This document shows, in pieces, positions 34,802 through 46,226 of a stretch of DNA of 64,000 nucleotides; the stretch's first letter is position 1, and each line of letters opens with the position of its first letter. Under the pieces are notes generated by a model. It was given only the letters and a program-made list of their open reading frames with translations, was not told the origin of the DNA and searched no databases. The stretch is from the NCBI GenBank assembly GCA_021464245.1, contig JADCRB010000006.1:761621-825620 (forward strand). Reading direction: 5' to 3'. The stretch is from Carallia brachiata (taxonomy: Eukaryota > Streptophyta > Magnoliopsida > Malpighiales > Rhizophoraceae). A program made the position numbers and the translations under genes.

Positions 34802-37800
34802 TTGAAAACAAGAGACCTTTCTTTGATGGTAATGATTTTCAATACTATAAAGATCATATGGAAAGTTATCTTAAATCTAAGGGGATGAAAGTTTGGTTAA
34901 GTGTTGAAGAGGGACCATATGTGCCTAAGGAAGAAGTTGTTGATGATAAGGGAGTGAAAACCTTGAGAGAAAAAACAATAGGAAAATGGGATGAAGAGGA
35001 CTATAAGAAAAACCAAATAGATGAAAGAGCATATTATTATTTGACAATGTCCATAGCTAGAACTGAATATAACACCATCAAACATTGTAAAAATGTTAAG
35101 GAAATACATTGTGTCTCTCAAATGAAGGCACATTAAAAGTTAGGAAAGTTAAACTTGGCATGCTTATGAAAGAATTTGAACTTTTCACTATGAGATCAAA
35201 TGAATCGGTTAAAAGTGTGCATGATAGACTTATGATTATTGCTAATGGACTAACCGATCTTGGCAAAGTGTTTGGAAAAGGTGAACTTGTGCAGAAATTA
35301 ATGAATTCGATGAATGAGGAATACGAAATGAAGATTAATTCTATTGAAGAAACTCACAATGTGGAGGAGCTAACCATGGAAGAGTTGCTTGGGTCCTTGA
35401 TGACTCATCAGATCAAACTCAAAAGGAGAAGTGCATTACCACAAGTAGAATCATCCTCAAAAAATGTAGCACTCAAAGCTGTTGGTCCCTTGGGTGAAGC
35501 CTAGAGGGGGGGTGAATAGGCTTTACCAATAAAATCTTCAAATAAAAATTTATGCAAATGAATGTAAACAAGAGATTGAAAGAAATACAATACCGATTTT
35601 TAAAAGGTTCACCAAATGGCTACGTCCTTGGTCTTCTCAACAATCCCTCTCTTGGAGATTCTTGAGAGTTCAACTATGGGGTGCCTTTGGGCACACCAAT
35701 CACCACCGTACAGTTTAGAAGAACACTCTGCAAACACCCTTGCATCTGCCTTCAAAACGCTTGTTGCACAAGTCCCACTTGCCAACACCACTTTCCCTTT
35801 TCTTTTAGGTTTTCCTTCTTGGAGTTCAACCCTAACTCCTTACAAGATGATCCTCACAAGTCCCACTTGAGAGCTCTCACCTTTTCTCACAATGTATTAC
35901 AATACAAATAAAACTTACTAGCTTGAATGCTAGTTTTACAATGAAAGCAGTTAGAGCAAATAAAGCCTTTTTTTTGCCTTTAGAGAGATTGTACAGTGGT
36001 TGAATATAACTTTCTTCACAAGTAAAACATCTTCAAGTGATGTTTTTGTAGCTGCAAGATAGGTTAGCAACTTATTAGAACCGTTGCCATGGGTTGCACA
36101 CACATACTTTGTCGTTTTACTGTTGACAGCTTTGTATTGATTCTCTTGTCTGACACCTTCTAGTAGAATGACTATACCTTGGTATAGACAGTTTGAAAAA
36201 TTGTGATTCCTTATTTTTTATTTATTAGACTGTCAGAGCTCTCTACCCACCAAATTTGACTATTTTTGAATGAGTATAGCATAGTCAAATAAATGTTGGA
36301 ATACAGACGTTAAAGTTCCGTTAGACAGTTTGCACATTTTTAGTAGAACAGTAATATCTTGCAAGTAGCTTTGAATTTTGATGTGATTCATTTTGTATTG
36401 ATTAATAGACAGAACATGAAATCTACACACAAAATTTCACATTCAAATTCGTCGTGTGCTCTTCTAGGCAATCGTTGCAATTCACTCCATGTGCATTTAG
36501 GTTCCTGACAGCTTGCACCCTCTTGGTATAAAATTCATAAGTTTTTCTCTAGGGCTCCAAAGATTGTACGAGCAAGCTTATTTGAAACTAGACTTATAGT
36601 CCTGCAAAAATAATATATTTTAGGCCCAAAATATATCTCAAGTGAGTGAGTTTAGTACCTGGAATCTGTCCAAACAGATTTGCTCTTATGCTGTCTTTAT
36701 AAGAAAGTAGTTTAATAAGGCCCAATGTGATCTTTCTCTTCCATGCACGTGTAAGATGACATATGTACACCTCTTTGGATTTCTTGAACCTGAATTGTAT
36801 ACTTGAAGAACATACAAATGAAATTCACTTGTACTTATGTTAGATTGGTTCATAGCTCATTATCAAAACACTCATCATCAAAACATGAATTCACACTTAA
36901 TAACAATTTCCTAATGTATGCATGGGGTGTGAATTTTCCACAAAAGCTAAAGTCAAAACTCATTTGAAACATCAAAAGGATGATGAAAGTGATGTTGAAA
37001 GTGATTCAAGCATTGTTGATGAGAACTTACTCTCTTTGTCAAACGGTTCAAAAAGATGATGAAATATCCCAAAAAAGAAGGAACCTCAAGAAACAAGTGT
37101 CCAACAAAAGTGAAGAGGAAGAAGGGCCTCTTTGTTTCGAATGCAATCAACTCGACCACTTCAATGTAGATTGTCCCAATCTCAAGAAAAAGAAAGGTAA
37201 AAAAGGTAATAAAGCATTTCTTGTAGGATGGGGTGAAAGTGATGATAAAGATGAGAAAGAGCAAGAATCATACATGATATTCATGGCCTAGATGATGACG
37301 ATGAAAGTGATAATGAGGTAATGAATCTTCCCTCTTATGAAGAACTTAGAGAAGCTTTTGATGAGTTATTGATCACATTTAAAAGGAAATGTAAACAATA
37401 TAAAGAGCAAAAGAAGCATGTGAAAAACTTTTGTTAGAGAAAGATGAAATTGTCTTGAAAAATAGTCTTTTAAAAGAAGAACTTGAAAAGGCTAAATTTG
37501 ATCATAAATCAACTTGTAGTGAGTTAAATTTTGTTAAACAAGAGCTTGCAATATCTAAAGAGGCCCCTAACATAAAAGACAATTTACATCATGTTTTGGA
37601 AAAAGAAGTTGAGGACTTTAAAGAAAAGAATTCAAATTTAGAAAAGTCTTTTTCAAAATTCACATTAAGTAGCAATAAGTTAGATGAGATGTTATCTTTT
37701 CAAAAGAAATTTTTTAACAAATCCGGTTTGGGCTACCTCACTAAAAACAAGACCAATCCCATAAAAGAGAAAAAAAAAATTGTATCATGTTTTTATTGTC

Positions 37801-38092
37801 ATAAAGAAGGACACAAATTTTATGATTGTAGATTTAGAAAACCTAGTGATCCCAACAAGTCCTACATCAAAAATTATATGTCATCTTCTAAAGTTTGGAC
37901 AAAGCCTAGTAAATTCAAACAAGTATGGATGGTAAAAGATTCAATGAAGAAGAATAATTGTTATAACATTGAAGGACCCAAAAGATATGGGTACTAAAAT
38001 ATTCTACATCTTGTTTTGTAGGTGCAAAAGTGCCTTAAGGCAATATATTTTAAAGAAGATGCCATTTGGTACCTTGATAGTGGATGTGCTTG
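34802..38092 (+). pseudogene. Copia gag and start of protease, interrupted
   Basis: It opens with KRPFFDGNDFQYYKDHMESY (34808 on), the N-terminal domain of copia gag, without a clear ATG. A frameshift near 35110 precedes the central gag domain (LGMLMKEFELFTM, SVHDRLMIIANGLTDLGK). The solo LTR splits it at 35480-36942; the reading resumes KVKTHLKHQKDDESD. Zinc knuckles CFECNQLDHFNVDC (near 37131) and CFYCHKEGHKFYDC (near 37789) both fit CX2CX4HX4C, with a coiled-coil-rich stretch between them. Protease starts with WYLDSGC near 38070 and stops at 38092. Several stops make it non-functional. Confidence 0.88.
35475..36947 (-). mobile_element. Inverted solo LTR of the same copia family, nested in gag
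   Basis: 35480-36942 (1463 bp) is the reverse complement of the copia LTR and is flanked by AAAGC on both sides (35475-35479, 36943-36947). It is a separate insertion reduced to a solo LTR by recombination. With the 5' LTR it forms an inverted repeat with arms of about 1.46 kb and a 0.75-kb spacer. Confidence 0.9.
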
Positions 38093-39370
38093 CTAAGACC
38101 CTAAGGTTTCATTATTCAGTTTTGATGATTGCTAAACGTTGAGAGTTACTAATATGTTTATTCAAATGTGTAGTTAAATGTTTAAATCAAACAAACATCA
38201 TTTGGAATAGAAGCAATGCAAGCATAAGACAACTATTGATATTGGCTCCATTCAGTGCAAATACTATCCAATATGGTCAATTTCAAAAGGCTCGTTTATT
38301 CACATGGAAATGAACTAGATAATGTGCTATATACGGTCAGAAAGCTTAGAATGTCTAGTTTCCAACGCTTCTACAATTAAATTGTTTGGAGGTCTTTACA
38401 GCAAGATACGACCAAATGACTAAAGGGTGCTCAACCTCAAGCAACAGAATCAGTCCAATTTTAGAGGTTGGCAAACAAATGGGAAAGAATCAGTTGTTGA
38501 ATTATATACAGACAGAAAGATAATTCTGTCTAGTTTCTGAATTCTCAAGAATCATCTCAATTGGATATTTTTGAAGGAAGTTATAGTCTATGAACTGAAA
38601 GGTGTTCAATCTATCAAGGCAGACCGATCAGTCGACTTTAAGAGATATTGCGACCAAATGGGAAATAATTAGCTGTTGAGTCTTATATGCATACAAAATA
38701 ATTCTGTCTAGTTTCTAATTGACCAAAAATCGCACAAATTGGATTTCTGTAGAAGCAGATATTGACAAAATACTAAAGGATGTACAGCCTGTCCTGTCCA
38801 GCTGGATCAATCAACTTCTAGAAGGCATCATGGTTAGCTGGAGTGGAATCAGACCATAATCTATACATGTATGAAAAGCTCTATGAGTCTACTTTCAAAT
38901 GGAAAAAACATGATATGATTTGGAGTTATACAGGAAGACTTATGATTGATTCTTTAAGAAGTATCAAATCTATCTCATTGAGAAAGGAAACAAGCTTAAA
39001 TTGAGTCTTGGTGATGCTGCTTGAAAGAGAATCCATTTGTATAAGATTATAAGCTAAAAAAGAAACTTTTCAGACATTGCAAAGCTACTGATAGCAAAAA
39101 TATGAAAGCTCTACAAGGAGACAATACCATTGGGGCAAGAACACATGACCTACATCTTACACACTTTCACAAGGTTCTACATTTTGCCTCACTTCTCTAT
39201 CTCGGTTTGTTCTGCCTTCATATAATAGTACAAGCTGACTTACCAAATTGATGAGTACACACTTATGCACTAATGGATAAACAACGCCAACCACTTATCA
39301 CATACATTCATAAACCAAACATGACTCATGCATATACTATGCACTACAAGGTAAACCAACATTCCTACAC
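38093..39370. repeat. LTR-like non-coding segment inside the copia element
   Basis: It starts abruptly after the protease motif with TGCTAAGACCCTAAGG and ends near AACCAACATTCCTACA. It contains two related blocks of about 200 bp (near 38440-38610 and 38640-38800) sharing TTCTGTCTAGTTTCT and CAAATGGGAAA. The style is that of a large copia LTR from another family, but no partner LTR or target duplication was found. Confidence 0.4.
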
Positions 39371-39414
39371 ATCCATTTTCCCACACTAGAAAAAGGCTTC
39401 TTATCTTGTCCTTG

Positions 39415-40034
39415 TCAGTCCTTCCTGTAAGGCCCGAGGTGTAGCTCTAGATCCACAGAGTCCTCATTGTTCAATGAGATAGCAATGCTACCATATTTTC
39501 TTGCTGATTGACATTGCCTGGATAAACAGAAAAGAGAGTGAGTGTTTCCCATTCTTCCTCATGAGAAAAGTCGACTAATCTGGTGCTTACTGGACCAACG
39601 CTACCTACTAGTTTAAAATGCCTGTGGGAGTTTGATCTCTTACTCACATCAAAGATTTCAAATGACAAAGAGGAAATACCTGGTGGTTGGTAATGCTAGT
39701 TGGGATTTTCTTGAGAAACAGTTGTTGTACTGAAGCTTGCGTCAGGAACATTTGTGTGAGAACCTGTGTTGGTGAGATCAACAGCAGAAGGTTGTTTGAC
39801 TCTTCTCATATCGCGCCTTTGATTCTGGATCCAGACTCTAATATTACTTGACTGAACTGGACCATATTGTCTCAACAATGAGGCAAGTTGAGCAAGTTGT
39901 TTTGGTGTGGGACAGGCTTCTTCAATGCCATGAAAAACATCTTCTAAGATTTGCAACTGCCTTGGGTCTGGTCTCCATCTAGAATTGGATGAGTCTCCAA
40001 TTTCCATGTTCTGATGGCTTGATGGTGGTCTCAT
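39415..40034 (-). pseudogene. Second WUS-clade WOX-like gene, broken
   Basis: It reads from ATG 40034 (a second ATG is at 40007) as MRPPSSHQ ... SRWRPDPRQLQILEDVF ... LLRQYGPVQ, then recognition helix VWIQNQRRDMRR. The homeodomain is WOX-like, with Trp at position 20 as in the copy at 19.7 kb and the DNA-contacting Asn kept, but WF has become WI. After the homeodomain come STTTVS, a stop TAG at 39696-39698, same-frame sequence to ETLTLFSVYPGN (a WUS-box-like stretch), then a one-base frameshift, and finally VDLELHLGP before the stop at 39415. The domain order matches the intact copy at 19102-19713. It lies antisense within the copia element and is unlikely to give a full protein. Confidence 0.8.
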
Positions 40035-41006
40035 CTTGTTGATTTGAAAGGTGAGTGAAAATTTGAGACTCTGGAAACAACAATGATGAAGTGAGATTAA
40101 GATAATGCATATCTCCATCGATCCTCAATTTATGCCTGACGATCCATAATTTATGCCTAACTGTCTGCCGCAATAATTGTCTGACTGTCCTCCATTTTCG
40201 CTTAACTGTCAGCAACTTGCATCTGATTGTCTGCAATTTACATACGACTGTGTGCCACGTCTGCTCCATTTCTGATTGTATGCCATGTCAGCTTCCACGT
40301 AAGCAATTTCACTGCGGTAATATTTTTGACTTACTCATGAAATATTTTTGAAAGTAGTGATCCACATTGGAGTTTTGGTAACTTAGTGACCCAAATTTGA
40401 ACTGAGCCAAGTATGGATTCTTCTTCCAAAACCTCTTGATAGATCAATTTTATAATCTAAGAAGAGAATTAGGTATGTCACACCCCATGCATTAGCATAT
40501 GCTTGAATGTCTTCATTTGCTTAATCTTGTATAAATGTTTGTAATTAAGTCTTGCCATCCTATGACATAACAAAGTGGCCAAACTTTCAATGAAATTAAT
40601 TCAGATTAATGAAACAAATACATTGAAAATCATTTTCTATGAACATTGCACATGATACACTCTATTTTTGTTCTAGTGAAACCTTTTTGGAATTGAAGCA
40701 TTATCTTTTAAGTTCACATAATCCACTCTTTGCTTTAATTTAATGTTTGTATTTGAACTCTACAAGGCCTATATTTCAAAGTTATGATAACTTATATGTC
40801 TAATTGTAAATGTGAATTTGTGATACAAGCATACATTAAGGGGGAGTCTCAATTTCTTAACCAAGTTAGCATTCACATGCTAGTTTCAATCGTTTTTATT
40901 AATGACAAAAATGGGAAGAAAATTAAGAGAGAGTCATCAAAAAAAAGCATTTCTAGAGGAAGCTTAGATTAAGGGGGAGTATCTATTTAAAGGTTTTGTC
41001 ACCATC
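40035..41006. other. Upstream DNA of the WOX-like pseudogene and copia 3' non-coding region
   Basis: From 40120 to 40290 there are loosely repeated words (AATTTATGCCT, GTCTGC/GCCTAACTGTC, CTGTGTGCCA) of unknown origin, possibly the pseudogene's former promoter. From about 40490 the sequence looks like the copia 3' untranslated region, with AAGGGGGAG phrases at 40838 and 40971. Confidence 0.45.
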
Positions 41007-41020
41007 AAAAAGGGGGAGAT
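41007..41020 (+). other. Polypurine tract of the copia element
   Basis: AAAAAGGGGGAGAT lies immediately before the 3' LTR. Confidence 0.85.
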
Positions 41021-42482
41021 TGTTGGAAAATTCACACCCCATGCATACATTAAGAAATCGTTACTAAGTGTGAATTCATGTTTTGATGATGAGTGTTTTG
41101 ATAATGAGCTATGAACCAATCTAACATAAGTACAAGTGAATATCATTTGTATGTTCTTCAAGTATACAATTCAGGTTCAAGAAATCCAAAGAGGTATACA
41201 TATGTCATCTTACACGTGCATGGAAGAGAAATATCACATTGGGCCTTATTAAGCTACTATCTTAGAAAGACAGCACAAGAACAAATCTGTTTGGGCAGAT
41301 TCCAAGTATCAAACTCACGCACTTGAGATATATTTTGGGCCTAAAATATATATATTTTTGTAGGACTATAAGTCTAGTTTCAAATGAGATTGGTCGTGCA
41401 ATTTTTGGAGCCCTAGAGAAAAACTTATAAATTTTATACCAAGAGGGTGCAAGCTGTCAGGAACCTTCAATGCACATAGAGTGAATTGCAACGGCTGCCT
41501 AGAAGAGTACACGATGAATTTGAATGGAAAATTTTGTGAGTAGATTACCTGTTCTGTCTATTAATCAATGCAAAGTGAATCACGTCAAAATTCAAAGCCA
41601 TCTGCAAGATATTAACGTTCTACTAAAAGTGTGCAGACTGTTTGACGGAACTTTAAAGTTTGTATTCCAACATTTATTTGACTATGCTAAACTCATTCGA
41701 AAATAGTCAAATTTGGTGGGTAGAGAGATCTGACAGTCTACTAAATAACAAAAAAAGGAATCACAATTTTTCAAACTGTCTGCGCCAAGTTATAGTCATT
41801 CTACAAAAAGGTTTTAGATAAGGGAATCAATGCAAAGCTGTCAAGAGGAAAACAACAAAGTATGCATGTGCAACCCATGGCAACGGCTCTAACAAGTTGC
41901 TAACCTATCTTGCAGCTACTTAAACATCACTTGAAGATGTCTTACATGTGAAGAAAGTTATATTCAAGCATATACAATCCGTCTCAAGGCAAAAAGACTT
42001 TCTTTGCTCTAAGTGCTTTTATTGTAAAACTAGCATTCAAGCTAGTAAGTTTCATTTGTATTGTAATACATTGTGAGAATAGGTGAGAGCTCTCAAGTGG
42101 GACTTGTGAGGATCATCTTGTAAGGAGTTAGGGTTGAACTCCAAGAAGGAAAACATGAAAGAAAAGGGAAAGTGGTGTTGGCAAGTGGAGCTTGTGCAAC
42201 AACCGATTTGGAGGCAGACGCAAGGGTGTTTGCGGAGTCTTCTTGTAAACTGTACGGTGGTGATTGGTGCGCCCAAAGGCACCCCTATAATTGAAATTTC
42301 AAAAATCTCCAAGAGAGGAATTATTGAGAAGATCAAGGACGTAGTCATTTGGTGAACCTTGTAAAAATCGGTATTGTATTTCTTTCAATCTCTTGTTTAC
42401 ATTCATTTGCAAAGTTTTATTTGAGGATTTTTATTTGTGAAGCCTATTCACCCCTCTCTAGGTTTCACCGAAGGGACCAACA
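41021..42482 (+). repeat. 3' LTR of the copia element
   Basis: 1462 bp, TGTTGGAAAATTCACACC ... ACCAACA, followed by target duplication TTATA. Confidence 0.92.
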
Positions 42483-42800
42483 TTATAGAAATAGAAAAAT
42501 CCAACTTCAAGTTCGTTAGCAAATTTCAATTCTAATGAACTACCAAAACAAGCCTAATTAAGTGACCATCCACCTTTGGGCATAGAATGAATCAAGAGTT
42601 CAACTTTTAGCCCTCCGAAAAAACCACAAAAGTGGGCTTTGGGGGCTTTGCCTCCTTGTCTTTACTAACACTTGACAAGTTAATTGTTAATTATTGCTTT
42701 GAAAAAAGAAGTAAATTTTGGTTCTCATATATTCCTCTAATTTATGAAAAAATAACAGAGTATTTGAGACATATTTAAAATTTCGCTTAATACAAATTCC
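42483..42800. repeat. Dispersed repeat, copy 2, right half
   Basis: Similar to 28267-28560. It resumes the repeat interrupted by the copia element. Confidence 0.7.
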
Positions 42801-42829
42801 TCTATAAGTCGAATTTGAACCAGTGTAAT

Positions 42830-43030
42830 TAAAATCGAACCGCACCGACCGGTTGAAATCAGACCGGACCGACTGGTTCAACCGGTTGGACCGATGACTG
42901 GTCCGATGTCCTGTCCGGTTTAGGCCTAAAAATGGGGGCTGACCGAACTAGTCAAAGCAGGTCAAAAATCAGTTAAAACCAGTAAAAATCGATCAAAAAG
43001 CAGACCAGTTGGACCGGTTCAATTCAAATC
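42830..43030. repeat. Degenerate GACCGGTT-rich tract
   Basis: Repeated words of ACCGGTTGGACCGG type in both orientations, for example near 42838-42915 and 43000-43022. Such sequence is common at ends of plant MITEs. Boundaries and target duplication were not established. Confidence 0.45.
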
Positions 43031-44093
43031 CAAAAATTATAAATTATAATTTGACCCAAAATTTTGTCTAAATTATAAATAAAGCTCTAATTTTTAGGGT
43101 ATCAATGATTATATTTTATATAAAGTAGATATTTTAAATTAAAATTTTTGCTTTTTACACTACAATTCTCATATTATGATATAAATGAAAATATTTATGC
43201 ATTGCGGGAGTTTAGAAACTTTTTGTATAATAATTACATTACTTTTGAATCTTTGAGATAATTATTGAAGTTAGTAAAATAAAAGTCTTAATTCTTAAAA
43301 ACAATAGCATTACCTACAAATATGTTAATCATCCTTAGTGCTAAAATATGATTGAAGAAAAATGCAAATTTAGTAAGCAATCATTATTTGTCAAAGAAAA
43401 ATACATCAGCGTACTAATTTCCTAATAATGTTACAAGAAAATTTTTGACGGAAAATTTAGATCAAAATGTAAATTAACAATAATTTTGTTTAACTCCAGA
43501 GTAATATTTAACCATGGATATTTAATCTAAACACAATCATTTTTTAATATAATTGATTGAGACACTATTATTAAAACTTATTGGTTAAAAAAAAATCAAA
43601 ACACAAATATTATTGGAAATTCTACCGTAATTACGTATTAAACCGCAAGGTTTTACAAGTGGGATGAGAGAATTTTGTTTTATCGAAGAAAATCATTGTA
43701 TTAAGTATTATATAATTTTGTACATAAGTATGACGCGATGACGTCAAAAAATCCTGCTCAAAGTAAGAATAGAAACGACACCATTGGCATACAACTGAAG
43801 GTCACACAAACCTTTTATAAATTGGGCTTGAAGCCCATTTTGAGAAACCCTACGAAAGAGGGTAATAACCAGACTAGAAGTAACAGCCCGACAAAATTGC
43901 ACATGACAGTAAATACCGCACTTCGGTGGACCTATGATGAAAACCGACTAGATATGCCTAACAACGATTTTCAGCCATACTACAATATGAACAAACACAT
44001 AGACGCAAAACATACAAGACACAAACACACAAACAGTACACCTAGTCGGATCCCATACAAAAATAAACCAACGGCAACCACTATCATCAGATC
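43031..44093. other. AT-rich intergenic, no gene seen
   Basis: An open frame at 43738-44154 (+) has no recognisable domain and composition typical of chance. Confidence 0.4.
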
Positions 44094-44510
44094 CTATGGC
44101 GATAGAGGCAACAGAAGTTGGCCAAGCTGCCAGTTGTGGAGGCGACAACTGTAACTGAGCCATAATGGTATCCATGGACCCCGCAACGGTGTTAGCTGGA
44201 CAGACGGTGCATGGAACAAGTCCAGAATCGTTGGTGAGCCGCCAGGTATGGCGTTAGGAGTAGCGGCTCCAGCGGGAGCAATGCCGGCCGCCACAAAAAC
44301 AAAAGAAGCAGTGGATTGAGTATTAATAGCCGTGGCAGAAGGAGCATCAGTGGGGTTGGCATCAACAGCAGAGACAGAGGAGGTGGCAGTGGTGGCAGAG
44401 GTAACAACGACGACAAAAAGGCAGCTATAGAGGAACACAGATCCGACAGTGAATAAGCCATGGAGGACTTTATGAGAGCTAGATCTACAGATAAAACTAA
44501 GGATCTTCAT
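44094..44510 (-). CDS. Possible small protein with signal-like segment, unidentified
   Basis: From ATG 44510 a 138-residue frame starts MKILSFICRSSSHKVLHG, followed by a hydrophobic segment (LFTVGSVFLYSCLFVVVV) that could be a membrane anchor or signal peptide, then an Ala/Thr/Ser-rich region. A purine/pyrimidine-skewed leader lies upstream and base composition is GC-richer than the flanks. A second frame (QLQLSPPQLAAWP) is open over 44175-44100. No family was recognised; it may be a gene fragment or chance ORF. Confidence 0.25.
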   Translation of the reverse strand: MKILSFICRSSSHKVLHGLFTVGSVFLYSCLFVVVVTSATTATSSVSAVDANPTDAPSATAINTQSTASFVFVAAGIAPAGAATPNAIPGGSPTILDLFHAPSVQLTPLRGPWIPLWLSYSCRLHNWQLGQLLLPLSP

Positions 44511-44639
44511 GTTTGAAAAGAAGAGGTAGGGAAAGGGTAAAGTGGAGCAGAAGAGGAGAGAATGAGGTGAAGATGAGGAGAAGCGAAGGTAGGGTGAAGG
44601 GGTGAGGGGTGCTAGCCGGCGGTGATGGCTAGTCACTGC

Positions 44640-45489
44640 CGGCCAGAGGAGAGCTAAGGTTTTTCAGTGGAGAGGTAAAAAGTTTGGGGGAGAGTTTGGG
44701 TGGGGCAAAGAAAAGGCCTTGTTATGGATGAGAGAATTATTTAACCAACCAGGAACAATAGGTGGCATAACTTTAACGGGAGCAGATGAGGCCTACAGAC
44801 CATCCAAGTATCTTTCTTTTTTGAATTTAACTTTTTAGCAATCTATATTATCGTGTGTTTACATATTTTTCACTTAAGTCCTAAATTTATTATTTAACTA
44901 AAAAATAATAAAATTCTTTTGTATAAATAAAAATTTATGAAATCTTAATATCTTATTTCGACCTGAGTAATGAAAGAATATAATAAATGTCTCAATAATC
45001 TCATTAAAAAATATACTCCTTTCAACGATGTGAACGGTCCCATGGCTGCAAATCCTAGTATTTTAGCCGGACAATAACATCATCGATTTTAGAGCCCAAA
45101 CCCATTCCCAAAAGAGAGGTTGACTAGAAAGATGCAAAGGCACAGTACCAAGAAAGAAGTAGAGGCAGCAAGCAGCAGCTCTTCGTTTTTTTTGCAGCCC
45201 TCCTCTTACTCCTTTGCTTCCCGCCCCACTTCTTTTTTTTTTTTTTGATTTTTCTCGTTTCTCGTCCCAAGATAGATTAATTCTGGCCCAAAAGCTATAA
45301 AGATTCAACCCCATCATCAAGGTACTAATCTCTTTACTGGGTTTCTTTCTTTCGCTCTTCCTCCTAACTTATGCAGCTGTGTGTTCGTGGTTCAGTTAAT
45401 TAAACAAAACTACAATGGTTGTCTCCAAATCCAAACTTTCGGTCATTAAAACAAAAAAAAAAAAGAATCAGGATTTTTTCAATGCATAC
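44640..45489. other. No gene seen; missing HCT exon 2 would be expected here
   Basis: This lies downstream of the HCT-like exon on the minus strand. No sequence resembling the second BAHD exon (HxxxD or DFGWG motifs) was found in any frame. Confidence 0.5.
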
Positions 45490-45942
<453 letters not shown>

Positions 45943-46226
45943 TCAAAAGAAACGGTGACAACATTTGAAGGAATCCAAGTCAGCGATAATACTGCAGCAG
46001 CTATAGAAATAAAAAAAAAATCACGTAGAGCAGAAAAATTAGTGGTGACTGGTTGTTTGTATAAGATAATGATGCTCAAAGCCTAGGCAGAGGAAGGTGT
46101 TTCACGTGTTTTGTTTTGGAAATGTCCATATGTAAACATTAAAAACATAAAGAAATAAAATAAAAAAAAAAAGAAAAGAGGAACGGTCGGTAATTGACTT
46201 GACTTTACATACCAATTAAAAATGTG

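Larger units (their letters stand above)
33266..42487 (+). mobile_element. Ty1/copia element with nested solo LTR and homeobox pseudogene
   Basis: The element 33271-42482 is flanked by the 5-bp duplication TTATA (33266-33270 and 42483-42487). It has LTRs of 1460 and 1462 bp (TGTTGG ... CCAACA), a primer-binding site next to the 5' LTR (TGGTATTAAAG at 34733), gag with two zinc knuckles, the start of protease (WYLDSGC) and a polypurine tract (AAAAGGGGGAGAT) before the 3' LTR. The rest of protease, integrase, reverse transcriptase and RNase H are absent, replaced by about 2.4 kb containing an LTR-like segment and a WOX-like pseudogene. A solo LTR of the same family is inserted in gag in opposite orientation. 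It resembles SIRE/Maximus-type copia elements in gag layout. Confidence 0.92.

Noticed and set aside
43738..44154. 138-codon plus-strand ORF
   Set aside because: No domain and hydrophilic random-like composition; it overlaps the more coding-like minus strand.
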